From NCBI GenBank assembly GCA_009728235.1, contig WNZI01000003.1:121717-185716 (forward strand): a DNA stretch of 64,000 nucleotides. Direction: 5' to 3'. Below, piece after piece: positions 1-8,999 of the stretch (position 1 is the first letter of the stretch; every line of letters begins with the position of its first letter). The DNA comes from Vibrio cholerae (lineage in GTDB: Bacteria > Actinomycetota > Actinomycetes > Actinomycetales > Micrococcaceae). The position numbers and the translations under genes were made by a program. Under the pieces are notes generated by a model. It ran no database searches. It saw only the letters and a list, made by a program, of their open reading frames with translations, and had not been told where the DNA came from.

Positions 1-1215
1 GCTCAGGCTGATCGGGCCGATCCGCTGGGGCACGCCGGTGTAGATGGCCACGCGATTGTCCGTCTCGGCGACGTAGTACCGCGTCTGGGTCCAGGTATAG
101 CCGAGCCCCAGGACGGCGATCAGGATCAGGGTCATCAGGGAGAGGAACGCGGGCACGAGCCAGCGGTGCTTCGGAGTCGGATCGTCCTCCTCCGTGGCGT
201 CCGGGTCCGCGCCGTGCGTGAGCATCATGGCGGCGCGCCGTTCGGTGGACCGCTGCGTCACGATGGGGATCTGTCCCGTCTCCGTGGCGAGGGCGGCGGA
301 ACCGACGAGGATGTGCGGGCGGGTCAGCAGGTCCCGCCGGATGACATCGGCGCGGATGGCGGCACCCGGGAGGTCGCCATTCTGGTCGATCTCCCGGGAG
401 ACGCCCGGATCGGCGACGGCGGGCCGGTCGCGTTCGCCGGCGGCCTCGCGCGCGGGCGGGATGGACGCCGGGGGGACCGCCTCGTCGTCGTCGGCCTCGA
501 CCACCTCGACGACGGCGATGGTGATGTTGTCCGGGGAACCGCCTGCGAGGGTCAGGTCGACGAGGGTGTTGACGCAGTCACGCAGATCCTTCGTCTCACG
601 CACGACCTGCTCCACCAGGCGTTCGTTGAGCACGGCGTTGAGCCCGTCCGAGCACAGGAGCCAGCGCTCGCCGGGTTCGGCGTCGAACTCCTCCAGATCG
701 AGTTCCGGGCTCGCGTCGACGTCCCCGAGGACGCGCATGAGCACGTTCTTGTGGGGATGGATCTCCGCTTCCTCGGGTCTCAGCCGCCCTTCGTCGATGA
801 GCCGCTGGACGAAGGTGTGGTCCCTGGTGATCTGCTCGAAGACGCCGTTCTTGAGGCGGTAGGCACGCGAATCACCGATGTGCGCGAGCTGCAGCTTGGT
901 GTCCTCGAGCAGGAGGGCCGTCACGGTGGTGCCCATCCCCGCGAGTTGCGGATTGGTCGCGACGAGTTCGGACAGGAGCGAGTTGGCGGTCTGGATCTCG
1001 TCGGCGAGGTGGGTCGAGGCGTCGCCGGCGTGCGCCCCGTGATCCAGGTGGACGAGGTCGAGCACGGTGGAAGCGGACGCGACGTTGCCCCCAGCATGGC
1101 CTCCCATGCCGTCGGCGACGACGGCGAGATACCGGCCCACGTAGGCGGAGTCGTCGTTCTTCGCACGCACCATGCCCACGTCCGAGCGGGCGGCGAACCT
1201 CAGGGCCAGCTGCAC
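1..1215 (-). CDS. pstP: PP2C-family Ser/Thr protein phosphatase, C-terminus outside the window
   Basis: Membrane-anchored phosphatase that reverses the activity of actinobacterial PknA/PknB-type Ser/Thr kinases in cell-wall and division control. 405 codons are visible with no stop, so the gene runs off the left edge. The PP2C core is complete: RSDVGMVRAKNDD near the N-terminus, the metal-binding VADGMGGHAGG, GMGTTVTAL, HIGDSRAYRL, SDGLNAVL and GGSPDNITIAVVEV (about residues 10-240). A proline/acid-rich linker follows, then one membrane segment (WLVPAFLSLMTLILIAVLG, about 350-370) and the start of an extracellular part. The start is GTG, two bases after the fhaB stop, with a GAGG inside the fhaB end as ribosome site. 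Order fhaA-fhaB-pstP matches the conserved cluster that normally continues into rodA, pbpA and the kinases. Confidence 0.95.
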   Translation of the reverse strand, partial: MQLALRFAARSDVGMVRAKNDDSAYVGRYLAVVADGMGGHAGGNVASASTVLDLVHLDHGAHAGDASTHLADEIQTANSLLSELVATNPQLAGMGTTVTALLLEDTKLQLAHIGDSRAYRLKNGVFEQITRDHTFVQRLIDEGRLRPEEAEIHPHKNVLMRVLGDVDASPELDLEEFDAEPGERWLLCSDGLNAVLNERLVEQVVRETKDLRDCVNTLVDLTLAGGSPDNITIAVVEVVEADDDEAVPPASIPPAREAAGERDRPAVADPGVSREIDQNGDLPGAAIRADVIRRDLLTRPHILVGSAALATETGQIPIVTQRSTERRAAMMLTHGADPDATEEDDPTPKHRWLVPAFLSLMTLILIAVLGLGYTWTQTRYYVAETDNRVAIYTGVPQRIGPISLS

Positions 1216-1217
1216 GC

Positions 1218-1706
1218 CTATGGCCTCAATTCGATGACCGTCTTACCGATGCGGATGGGTACGCCCGGTTCGACGGGCAGCGCGCGCGTGAGCTGGGTTC
1301 CTGCGAGATAGGTTCCGTTCGTGGAACCGAGGTCCTCGATGAACCAGCGGCTGCCCTGGGGGAACAGGCGTGCGTGCCGGCCGGAGGCGTAGTCGTCCTC
1401 GAGGATGAGCGTCGCCTCCTGGGCGCGGCCGAGCAGGATCGGGCTCGCCGCAAGGTCCAGGGTGGTCCCCGTCAGGGGCCCCTCGGTGACGACCAGGCGA
1501 CGTGCTGACGTCTTCGTGGGTGCGGGCTCCTCCGCGAGGTCCGGGTTCTTGCGGATCTCCCTGGCCGACGGCGTGCCGACCTTGTTCCGGCGCCCGACGA
1601 CGAGGTCCCGCCGCAGGGCTCCGACCGTGCTGAGCACGAGGACCCACAACAGGATGAGGAAGCCGAAACGCAGGAGCGTGACGGTGAGTTCGCCGGCCTC
1701 GCTCAT
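1218..1706 (-). CDS. fhaB: FHA-domain membrane protein FhaB (FipA-like)
   Basis: 162-residue phosphothreonine-binding adaptor of the PknA/PknB-PstP signalling cluster. The N-terminus carries one hydrophobic segment (LLRFGFLILLWVLVLSTVGA), so it is membrane tethered. The FHA domain fills the C-terminal half: ILLGRAQEATLILEDDYASGRHARLF, split as fold strand LLGR, the GRHA motif and DLGSTNGTYL. A possible kinase-target threonine lies in VVTEGPLTGTT before the FHA domain, as known for this family. The ATG overlaps the fhaA stop as ATGA, so translation is coupled to fhaA, and pstP starts 2 nt after its stop. Confidence 0.93.
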   Translation of the reverse strand: MSEAGELTVTLLRFGFLILLWVLVLSTVGALRRDLVVGRRNKVGTPSAREIRKNPDLAEEPAPTKTSARRLVVTEGPLTGTTLDLAASPILLGRAQEATLILEDDYASGRHARLFPQGSRWFIEDLGSTNGTYLAGTQLTRALPVEPGVPIRIGKTVIELRP

Positions 1707-2443
1707 CGCTGGCCACTCCCGCCCTGCGTGGGGACGAGGCGAAAGGTCAGGCGTGAGCGCCCCATCGTGATGGTCGAGCCGTCCGTCAGTTCGGCCTGCC
1801 CGTTGACGCGCTGCCCGTTGACGTAGCTCCCGTTGGTCGAACCGAGATCCACGGCGTAGGTCCGACCGTTCTCGGTGCGGATCTCGAGGTGGCGCCGGGA
1901 GACCCCGGTGTCGTCGACGAGGATGTCGGCTTCCGACGAGCGACCGAGCACGATGGTGCCGGAATTGATCGAGTAGCGCTGACCGTCGATCTCGAGGATG
2001 GGCTGGTACCGCGTGGGCTGGCGTCGTGGGACCGCCGGTGCGGCCGGACCGGCCGGCCGGCGGGGGGCTGACTGCTTCTCGATGGAGGAGTCGATCTCGA
2101 AGACGCCGGACTTCAGGTCGGGATCGTGCTCGAAGGAGACCCGGACGGGCCCCTGCAGGCTGTACTGCTGGCTGTTGACGTGGGCGATCACGACGTCGCA
2201 GAGTTCCTCGGCGAGGGCGGATCCCCACTGCTGGGCGAGCTCGAAGTCGGAGTCGGACAGTCGGGCCGTGAAGACGTTGGGAGCAAGGGTGCGGCCCTGG
2301 GCGAGGACGAGCGACCGGTTGTCGAGTTCCTTGCGGAGAGCACTTGCGATCTCGAGGGGCTGTACCTGGGAGCGGGAGCCCGTGGTGAAGGCACCCCGGA
2401 CCAGTTTTTCGAGTCCGCGTTCCACGTTGTCGAGAATGCCCAT
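1703..2443 (-). CDS. fhaA: FHA-domain protein FhaA with DUF3662 N-terminal domain
   Basis: 246-residue cytoplasmic phosphothreonine-binding protein; in mycobacteria FhaA binds phosphorylated MviN and PknB substrates at the cell wall synthesis site. Residues 1-120 match the DUF3662 (FhaA N-terminal) fold starting MGILDNVERGLEKLVRG. A proline/alanine linker follows (about 125-155), then the FHA domain at about 160-240 with IVLGRSSEADILVDD, SRRHLEI and DLGSTNGSYVNG. The start at 2443 is chosen because GGAGGAG lies just upstream and MGILDN is the family N-terminus; a longer open frame to 2527 has no such support. First gene of the fhaA-fhaB-pstP operon. Confidence 0.94.
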   Translation of the reverse strand: MGILDNVERGLEKLVRGAFTTGSRSQVQPLEIASALRKELDNRSLVLAQGRTLAPNVFTARLSDSDFELAQQWGSALAEELCDVVIAHVNSQQYSLQGPVRVSFEHDPDLKSGVFEIDSSIEKQSAPRRPAGPAAPAVPRRQPTRYQPILEIDGQRYSINSGTIVLGRSSEADILVDDTGVSRRHLEIRTENGRTYAVDLGSTNGSYVNGQRVNGQAELTDGSTITMGRSRLTFRLVPTQGGSGQR

Positions 2444-2771
2444 CGTCCGCTCCTCCCTCCGTTGCACCGTGGTTTTCGACCTGTCAGCAGGACGCCGTGG
2501 TCCGCTTTCCTGCCCGGAGGACGGCATGGTCCAGCCGGGTAGGTTTCATCCGATACTACTGGGAGCCTCCGGGAATGAGCTCCAGGCAGGCGTCCGGAGG
2601 ATTACTTTGTCCTAACGATCACCGGTGGCGCGGCGCCTCCCGCGACGTGTCCGGATCCGCCTGTGCCACCTCACCGGTGCCCTGTTTAGGTGAATGCCAC
2701 CGAGCTCGGCTATGCTTGTCTCTGCTGTTCACAACACGGGCGCGCTGCGCCTCGGGTTGGAATCTCGAATT
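2444..2771. other. Intergenic region between fhaA and tRNA-Leu
   Basis: 328 bases with no supported protein gene. It must hold the fhaA promoter (minus strand) and the tRNA promoter (plus strand). A 7-bp inverted repeat CCTCCGG/CCGGAGG (2566-2572 and 2594-2600) is present but its loop is long, so no function is assigned. Nothing else recognised. Confidence 0.5.
2711..2716 (+). promoter_or_regulatory. Candidate -10 element of tRNA-Leu
   Basis: TATGCT, close to the TATAAT consensus, about 55 nt upstream of the mature tRNA 5' end. No good -35 match is visible at 16-18 nt spacing, so this rests on the -10 alone. Confidence 0.4.
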
Positions 2772-2853
2772 GCGCGAGTGGCGGAACGGCAGACGCGCTG
2801 GCTTCAGGTGCCAGTATCCGAAAGGGTGTGGGGGTTCAAATCCCCCTCGCGCA
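2772..2853 (+). tRNA. tRNA-Leu (anticodon CAG)
   Basis: 82-nt class II tRNA. The acceptor stem GCGCGAG pairs with CTCGCGC and is followed by discriminator A. The anticodon stem CTGGC/GCCAG encloses loop TTCAGGT, giving anticodon CAG, which reads CUG, the leucine codon most used in this GC-rich genome. The T arm is GGGGGTTCAAATCCCCC. CCA is not encoded. A perfect terminator hairpin follows 11 nt later. Confidence 0.96.
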
Positions 2854-2863
2854 CAGTGCAGGA

Positions 2864-2898
2864 CAGAAGAAGGACCTCCTCCGGGGGTCCTTCTTCTG
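2864..2898 (+). terminator. Intrinsic terminator after tRNA-Leu, also usable by dnaE2
   Basis: Perfect 13-bp inverted repeat CAGAAGAAGGACC/GGTCCTTCTTCTG with a 9-nt loop. The arm ends in a T-rich run. It sits between converging tRNA-Leu and dnaE2, so it can act in both directions. Confidence 0.85.
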
Positions 2899-2945
2899 CG
2901 TCACGGCCATGGCGGTGCGGCAGCAGGCCTTCGGGGCCCGATGAG

Positions 2946-5900
2946 TCAGCGGAAGTCGCGGGACTTCGTGGTGGCCCTGAGCTGCAGGATCTCGATGCGG
3001 TCAGCGACGACATTGACGACTCCCTCGGATGAGCGTTCCAGGACACCCCGCACGATCACGCTGCTGGCTTCCCGTGCCACGCGTCGGTATCGCTGCCAGA
3101 CTCCTACCGAGCAGATGACGTTCACGAGCCCCGTCTCGTCCTCCAGGTTCATGAACGTGATGCCGCTCGCGGTTGCCGGCCGTTGCCGGTGGGTCACGAC
3201 TCCCGCCACCTCGATCCGCCGCCCCGATTCGGCTGTCTTCAACTCCAGCGCCGTCAGGGCACCACGGCGTGTGAGCCTGTTCCTGGCATGGCGTACGGGG
3301 TGGTCGTCCGGAGTGATACCGGTGGACCACAGATCCGATCCGACCTTGTCGATGTCCGAGAGTTCGGGCATCAGCGGGGGCTGGATGTACACGGCGGTTC
3401 CCTGGATCTGGCCCTCCCGCTCGGTGGATGCCGGTCCGGCGTTCCACAGCGCCTCGCGGCGGCTCAGGCCCATCGAATCGAAGGCGCCCGATGCTGCCAG
3501 TGCTTCCAGCTGCCCGGCGTTGACGCCCGTGCGTCGGGCGAGGTCGGGCATGTCCTCGTAGGGTCCGTTCCGGTCCCGCTCCGCGACGATCTTCTCGGCG
3601 AGTTTCACGCCGAGCGATTCCACGCTGGCGAGACCGAGTCGCACGGCGTAGTTGCCGTCCCGGCGGTGGACGCCGGAATCGAAGGGCGTGTCCTGGTCGA
3701 AGTAGCCCACGGGAGGCTGCTCGTCCTCGGTGCAGCAGTCCATCCCGGTGGTCCGACCGCGAGGGTCGTCCGGAGGGTGAAAGCCCTCGAGGGGTTCGAG
3801 GTCCGCATGCACACCGGAATGCAGGATGTCCGGCCGCAGGACGACGGCTCCGTGTCGCCGTGCATCCGCCACGAGCGTCTGGGGTGAGTAGAACCCCATG
3901 GGCTGGGCCCGCAGGAGCGAGGCGAGGAAGGCGCCCGGATAGTGCAGCCGTAGCCACGCACTGACGTAGACCAGCAGAGCGAAGCTGATCGAGTGGCTCT
4001 CCGCGAAGCCGAAGTTCGCGAAGGCGTGGATCTTGGTGTAGATGGTGTCCGCGACGTCGCCGGTGATCCCGTTGGCTTCCATCCCCTCGTACAGCTTGGC
4101 CTTGAGGGAGTCGATCCGCTCCTCGCCCCGCTTGGATCCCATGGCACGCCGCAGGAGGTCGGCATCGGCGCCGGTGCAGCCTCCCACCACCATGGCCATC
4201 TGCATGAGCTGTTCCTGGAAGAGCGGCACTCCGAGGGTCCGTTCGAGGACCGGTTTGAGGGCGGGATGGATGTACCGCACCTCTTCCTCGCCCATCTTCC
4301 GCTTGATATAGGGGTGCACGGCTCCGCCCTGGATGGGCCCGGGCCTGACGAGGGCCACCTCGATGACGAGGTCGTAGAACTGGCGTGGCTGCAGGCGTGG
4401 GAGCATACCCATCTGGGCGCGGCTCTCCACCTGGAAGACCCCTACGGAATCCGCGAAGCACAGCATGTCGTACACGCCCTGCTCCTCCTTGGGAATGGTG
4501 TGCAACTCCCACTTCTCCCCGAAGTGCCGTTCCACGAGATCGAAGTTGTACTGGATCGCGGCGAGGATGCCAAGGCCCAGGAGATCGAACTTCACGAGCC
4601 CCATCCAGGCGCAGTCGTCCTTGTCCCACTGGAGAACCGTCCTGCCCTCCATTCGTCCATGCTCGATCGGGCATACTTCTCCGACCGGCCTGTCGGTCAG
4701 CACCATCCCCCCTGAATGGATACCCATGTGACGAGGGAACGTCAGGACCTCCTGGGCCAGACCGACCACGGCCTCGGGGATGTCGTGGTCGTCGCTCGAG
4801 ACGAGACCTCCCCACCGTTCGATCTGCTTCGACCAGGCGTCCTGCTGACCCGGGCTGTGCCCCAACGCCTTGGCCATGTCCCGGACGGCGAACTTGGGGC
4901 GGTAGGTGATGACGTTGGCCACCTGGGCGGCATTGAAGCGCCCGTACTTGCGGTAGACGTACTGGATGACCTCCTCGCGACGGTCCGAGTCGAAGTCCAC
5001 GTCGATGTCCGGCTCCTCGTCGCGCATGCTCGAGAGGAACCGCTCGAAGGGAAGCCGGTACTTGATGGAGTCCACCGCGGTGATCTCCAGCAGGTAGCAG
5101 ACGGCCGAGTTGGCTGCCGATCCCCGGCCCTGGCACAGGATGCCGTTGCGGCGTGCATAGTGCACGAGGTCGTGGACGATCAGGAAGTATCCGGGGAAGT
5201 TCTTGTTCTCGATGACTTCCAGTTCACGTTCGATCCGGTCGCGGACATCGGCCCGTCCGCCGTAGAGCTTGTCCGCCCCCTGCCAGACGAGCTCGCGCAG
5301 GTAGCTCATCTGGGTGTGACCCTCCGGCAGGTCGATGTTCGGCAGCCCGGGTCGGACGCTGCGCAGGGTGAAGGACAGATCGGCGGCGATCTCCACGGTG
5401 CGTTCCACCGCTCCGGGGTAGTTCCTGAAGCGCCGGGCCATCTCCGCACCACTGCGCAGATGGGCCGCCCCGGCCGCGGGAAGCCAGCCGTCCATCTGGT
5501 CCAGGCTCCTGCGGGCCCGGACGGCGGCGAGGGCGGAGGCGAGCCGATGCTGCTGCGGGGTGGCATAGTGCACGTTGTTGGTGGCCACGGTGGGCAGCGC
5601 CAGGCGGGCCGCGATCGCGGTCAGTGCGTCGTTGTGGGCGGTGTCCAGGGGATTGCCCTGGTCGATGAGCTCGACGGCGACGGAATCCCTCCCGAAGAGT
5701 TCGACGAGCAGCCGCAGTTCCTGTTCCGCTGCGGCTTCGCCCTCCGCGACGAGTGCCGTGCGCACCGCGCCCTTCCTGCATCCCGTCAGGATCAGCCACT
5801 GGCCTCCGGCATGACCCGCGAGGCGCTCCAGTTCGTAGCGGGGCTTTCCCTTCTCGGCGTCGGTAGCGAGCTGCGCCTCGGTGATGGCCGTGGACAGGCG

Positions 5901-6365
5901 GTGGTACCCGACGGACCCGCGTGCGAGGACCAGGAGATGCCGACCCTCCGGGTCCGCCTCGCCGTTCTGGGGCTTCGACAGCCCGAGGGACAGCTCGGTG
6001 CCGTACATGGTCGAGAGTCCCGGGTACTTCTCTGCGGCTTCCGCGAAGTGCACGGCACCGTAGAGGCCGTCGTGGTCCGTCAGGGCCATGCCGGTGATAC
6101 CGAGCCGCTGTGCTTCCTCGGCGAGGTGTTCTGGGCTCGAGGCGCCGTCGAGGAAGCTGAAGTTGGAGTGGACGTGGAGTTCCGCGTACGGCACCACGGG
6201 ACCCTCGGGAACCGCCACGTCAACGGGTGCCGTGTACGGCTGGCGCTTCCTCGACCAGGCAGGGCTGTCTCCGCCGTCGGCTCCGGGAGGTGGAGCCCCC
6301 GGTCTGGTGTCGGTCAGGTTCCGTTCGAAGTCCGACCACGGGATGGGTGGGTTGTTCCAGCCCAT
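2946..6365 (-). CDS. dnaE2: Error-prone DNA polymerase III alpha subunit DnaE2
   Basis: 1139-residue C-family translesion polymerase, the catalytic part of the SOS mutasome. N-terminal PHP domain (LHVHSNFSFLDGAS, LTDHDGLYG, about residues 45-270), polymerase core with GRGSAANSAVCYLL and the catalytic acidic motif PDIDVDFDSDRR, and a C-terminal OB fold (VAGVVTHRQRPATASGITF onward). Length and lack of replicative-alpha C-terminal features fit DnaE2 rather than DnaE1. ATG at 6365 is chosen for its GGGAGG ribosome site 5 nt upstream; the frame stays open to 6431. It lies 102 nt downstream of imuB with no SOS box of its own, so it is probably transcribed from the imuA' promoter. Confidence 0.95.
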   Translation of the reverse strand: MGWNNPPIPWSDFERNLTDTRPGAPPPGADGGDSPAWSRKRQPYTAPVDVAVPEGPVVPYAELHVHSNFSFLDGASSPEHLAEEAQRLGITGMALTDHDGLYGAVHFAEAAEKYPGLSTMYGTELSLGLSKPQNGEADPEGRHLLVLARGSVGYHRLSTAITEAQLATDAEKGKPRYELERLAGHAGGQWLILTGCRKGAVRTALVAEGEAAAEQELRLLVELFGRDSVAVELIDQGNPLDTAHNDALTAIAARLALPTVATNNVHYATPQQHRLASALAAVRARRSLDQMDGWLPAAGAAHLRSGAEMARRFRNYPGAVERTVEIAADLSFTLRSVRPGLPNIDLPEGHTQMSYLRELVWQGADKLYGGRADVRDRIERELEVIENKNFPGYFLIVHDLVHYARRNGILCQGRGSAANSAVCYLLEITAVDSIKYRLPFERFLSSMRDEEPDIDVDFDSDRREEVIQYVYRKYGRFNAAQVANVITYRPKFAVRDMAKALGHSPGQQDAWSKQIERWGGLVSSDDHDIPEAVVGLAQEVLTFPRHMGIHSGGMVLTDRPVGEVCPIEHGRMEGRTVLQWDKDDCAWMGLVKFDLLGLGILAAIQYNFDLVERHFGEKWELHTIPKEEQGVYDMLCFADSVGVFQVESRAQMGMLPRLQPRQFYDLVIEVALVRPGPIQGGAVHPYIKRKMGEEEVRYIHPALKPVLERTLGVPLFQEQLMQMAMVVGGCTGADADLLRRAMGSKRGEERIDSLKAKLYEGMEANGITGDVADTIYTKIHAFANFGFAESHSISFALLVYVSAWLRLHYPGAFLASLLRAQPMGFYSPQTLVADARRHGAVVLRPDILHSGVHADLEPLEGFHPPDDPRGRTTGMDCCTEDEQPPVGYFDQDTPFDSGVHRRDGNYAVRLGLASVESLGVKLAEKIVAERDRNGPYEDMPDLARRTGVNAGQLEALAASGAFDSMGLSRREALWNAGPASTEREGQIQGTAVYIQPPLMPELSDIDKVGSDLWSTGITPDDHPVRHARNRLTRRGALTALELKTAESGRRIEVAGVVTHRQRPATASGITFMNLEDETGLVNVICSVGVWQRYRRVAREASSVIVRGVLERSSEGVVNVVADRIEILQLRATTKSRDFR

Positions 6366-6467
6366 GGCCACCTCCCTGTCCTGGTTCTCCGTGCAGTCGT
6401 GTGTCTGTGTCTGTGTCCCGGGTGTCCGCATTGTGCGTGGTCGCCAAGGGACTGGGTCTGCCAGGGG

Positions 6468-8078
6468 TCAGTCGTAGCTGGCCTCGACCCACCACGCGTG
6501 GTCCTCGAGCAGCAGCAGCCAGGCCGATCCCGACTGGTCCACCAGCTGGAAGCGGTTCAGCACGCGGCCCCTCGGGTCCCACCAGCGTTCGCTGATCGGC
6601 CACGGGCCTGCCCAGGAGTGGACGGGCCGTCGGCCGTCGTCGGGCCCCGCGCTGAAGAAGGCGGGATCGGCGCTCAGGAGTCCCCGGAGGTCGACGTCGA
6701 CCGGGTTCCCCCGGGAATCGACGACGGCAGCGGGGACGGGATCGGCGAACACCGTGGCGGGAGCGGGGCCCGGGAGGCGGCCGGGCCAGGGCTGGTCGCG
6801 GTCCTTGACGGGCACCGTGGCGGGGGACGCCGGCGCGTCCCCCCAGGGGATGAACACGCGGCGGTCTCCCAGGAGCCGTCCGCCGGCGATGACCGCGGTG
6901 AGTACGGCTCCGTGTCCCAGCATGCTCTGCACGCGGGCCAGGCCGTGGTGGATGCCCTCGTCCGGTCCCGTCCCCCACAGGCCGTCCGCGTGGTCACCGA
7001 GGTCCTCGACGATGTCCGGCACGACGTGGACCCGTGCGATACCGGAGGTCAGGCCGTGATCAGATGCATTGGTGCCCTGGAGCTGCCAGCGCACGCGGTC
7101 CACGACGTCGTCCGCGTCGAACCAGCGCGGATGCTGCCACCGGCGTTCCGATACCTCGCCCGCCTCCGTGTGCAGGGAGACGTGCAGCGCACTGCAGACC
7201 AGTCCCGCCTCCCGCAGCGCGTCGACGAACTCCCCGGCCCTGGCCCGGAAGGCGAACGCGAGCTGGTCGATGCGGGCCAGGGGCGGCTCGAAGTCGGCCA
7301 TGATGTCGAGGTGGGGCGGCGGTTTCCGGGCGACGACGTTCCGATGGTCCACTCCACTCGCCTGGCGGTGCGCGACGGCTCCTTCGATGCCGAAGCGGTT
7401 GCGGACGTCGGAGGCCCTGAGTGCCGCGAAGTCACCGAGCGTGCGGATACCGAGGCGCTTGAGCAGCACGGTGAGCTTCGGCAGCTCGAGGACCTCCAGG
7501 GGGTAGCTGGTCAGGAACAGCGAGGATCGACCCGGCGGGATGATGACCAGCCGGTCGGCGTCGGGATCCTCCAGCTGGTCCGTCGCCCTGGCGGCCAGTT
7601 CGGCGGCGAACGGGCTGTCCGCGATCCCGATGCGCACATCGGACAGGCCCATCGCCGTCAGTGCGCCGAAGAGGACCCCGGCTGCCTTCTCCTCGCCGCC
7701 GTAGTACCGCGAGGGTCCCTTGATCCTGATGGCGCACAGTCCGGGCCGGATGACCTGGACGCCCGGCATGATGGTCTCCACGGCTGCGGTCACGGGTTCG
7801 AAGGTGCGTTCATCGAGTGAGGGATCGTACGGGAGGGACACGAGCCCCGTGCTGCGGGCCTGCGCCTCCCTGATGCGCAGGCCCCTTCTCACGCCGTCCT
7901 GCCGTGCTGCGGGAGAGCAGGCGAAGACCTCACCGCGGTCCACGAGGGCCAGTGCCGTATCGGCGGGTACCGCGTGCTCGCGGAGCGCTGCGGTGATGGG
8001 CCAGTCAGGGCACCAGAGCATCATGATGCGGGTGGCGGGGGCGGTACCGACCGGCGCGGTATCCAGGGTGGAGGTCAT
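6468..8078 (-). CDS. imuB: ImuB, catalytically inactive Y-family polymerase homologue
   Basis: 536-residue mutasome hub; in mycobacteria ImuB links DnaE2 and ImuA' to the beta clamp. The Y-family fold is recognisable (RIMMLWCPDWPITAAL at the N-terminus; helix-hairpin-helix LLKRLGIRTLGDFAAL around 200). The acidic residues of active polymerases are not conserved: where DinB has its SIDE-type motif this protein reads RPGLCAIRIKGP. That loss is typical of ImuB. The C-terminus is long and ends in RFQLVDQSGSAWLLLLEDH. The ATG overlaps the imuA' stop as ATGA, so the two are translationally coupled. Confidence 0.93.
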   Translation of the reverse strand: MTSTLDTAPVGTAPATRIMMLWCPDWPITAALREHAVPADTALALVDRGEVFACSPAARQDGVRRGLRIREAQARSTGLVSLPYDPSLDERTFEPVTAAVETIMPGVQVIRPGLCAIRIKGPSRYYGGEEKAAGVLFGALTAMGLSDVRIGIADSPFAAELAARATDQLEDPDADRLVIIPPGRSSLFLTSYPLEVLELPKLTVLLKRLGIRTLGDFAALRASDVRNRFGIEGAVAHRQASGVDHRNVVARKPPPHLDIMADFEPPLARIDQLAFAFRARAGEFVDALREAGLVCSALHVSLHTEAGEVSERRWQHPRWFDADDVVDRVRWQLQGTNASDHGLTSGIARVHVVPDIVEDLGDHADGLWGTGPDEGIHHGLARVQSMLGHGAVLTAVIAGGRLLGDRRVFIPWGDAPASPATVPVKDRDQPWPGRLPGPAPATVFADPVPAAVVDSRGNPVDVDLRGLLSADPAFFSAGPDDGRRPVHSWAGPWPISERWWDPRGRVLNRFQLVDQSGSAWLLLLEDHAWWVEASYD

Positions 8079-8889
8079 GAGGACATCAGCCGGGGTTCGA
8101 ACAGGGTGTCGTGTCCGGCTGCGTCGGCGTCGCCGGGGGGCGGGAACACCGGAGCCGCGAGGTTGTGCGGTGCCGGTGCGGCCGCACCGCCCTGGAGATC
8201 CGCCAGTCCGACATAGGCATGACGGAGCCGGCCCGAGGGCTGCGTCGCGGTGATCTTCATGCGGCGACTCCTGAGGTGCCCGGTTCCGGTGCCCAGGCCC
8301 TCCCAGGCGCTCTCCGCCACGCCGAGCGTGGAGTCGCTCTGCTTCCAGGCGCCGAGCGTGATCAGTGCGGCCCCCCGCTGGCGTAGCCGGGCCCTGAGCC
8401 TGGCCCACTCGGTGGGGGCCAGGTGCTCCGGAGCGCGGGTCAGGACGATCGAGACGACGTCCACGAGCGCTGCCGTCACCGTGAGCCACTGGGATCCGGG
8501 ATCCGGGACCAGGATGAGGCGTTCGAGGTTGATACCGAAGCCCTGCGCCGCCTCCACGCTGAAGTCGGGCATGCCGATCACACTGCACCAGGCCCCTGTC
8601 GCGGAGGGCCCGGCGAGCAGGGACATGGCGAGGGCCGTGGAGTTCCGGACGGCATAGGACCGCCGGACTGCAGTCCGCCGCCGGGCAGGATCCGGGCGAG
8701 GGCGGGGACCGTGGGCAGCCTGCGGGAATCGAGGGTGCTGGCCTGCATGCTGTTGATGCGGGCCTGCAGGTCCAGTGGGCCGGGGGCAGGAGCACCCCGG
8801 CGGCCGGGGGAATCGGTGCGTGACGCATCCTCGGGGTCGGAGGAGGGCTCATCCCATTCGAGGGCATGGCCGGCAGCTGGAGGCGTCAC
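8075..8889 (-). pseudogene. imuA': ImuA' (RecA-like mutasome protein), interrupted by a -1 frameshift
   Basis: First gene of the mutasome operon, a RecA-fold accessory protein needed with ImuB for DnaE2 mutagenesis. The 5' frame runs LQARINSMQASTLDSRR to ILPGGGLQSGG and then goes wrong; the 3' frame resumes with YAVRNSTALAMSLLAG and continues to the stop. One missing base at about 8656-8661 explains this: the span is 815 nt and one extra base gives 272 codons. Other such lesions in the window suggest a sequencing error rather than a dead gene, especially as imuB and dnaE2 are intact. Start is GTG at 8889, placed by the promoter and SOS box immediately upstream. Confidence 0.85.
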
Positions 8890-8894
8890 CCGTT

Positions 8895-8924
8895 AATATT
8901 CGAATACGTGTTCGATTAAGTCAA
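8895..8924 (-). promoter_or_regulatory. SOS promoter of the mutasome operon with LexA box
   Basis: Reading toward imuA', TTGACT (8919-8924) is a near-perfect -35, AATATT (8895-8900) a candidate -10 at 18-nt spacing. Between them lies TCGAACACGTATTCGA (8900-8915), one base off the actinobacterial LexA consensus TCGAAC-N4-GTTCGA. LexA bound here would block the polymerase. The -10 is 5 nt before the GTG of imuA', so the transcript is probably leaderless. Confidence 0.85.
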
Positions 8925-8999
8925 TCGGCGCGCCTCCCTGTAAAACACTGCAGCCTATGCTAGGCGCACGCCTGTGTCATGCGGCCGTCCTCCGTGCCA

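Noticed and set aside
4716..7820. 1034-codon open frame on the plus strand opposite dnaE2 and imuB
   Set aside because: Antisense shadow typical of GC-rich genes; low-complexity Gly/Arg/Asp sequence with no family motif, while the minus strand carries clear polymerase domains.
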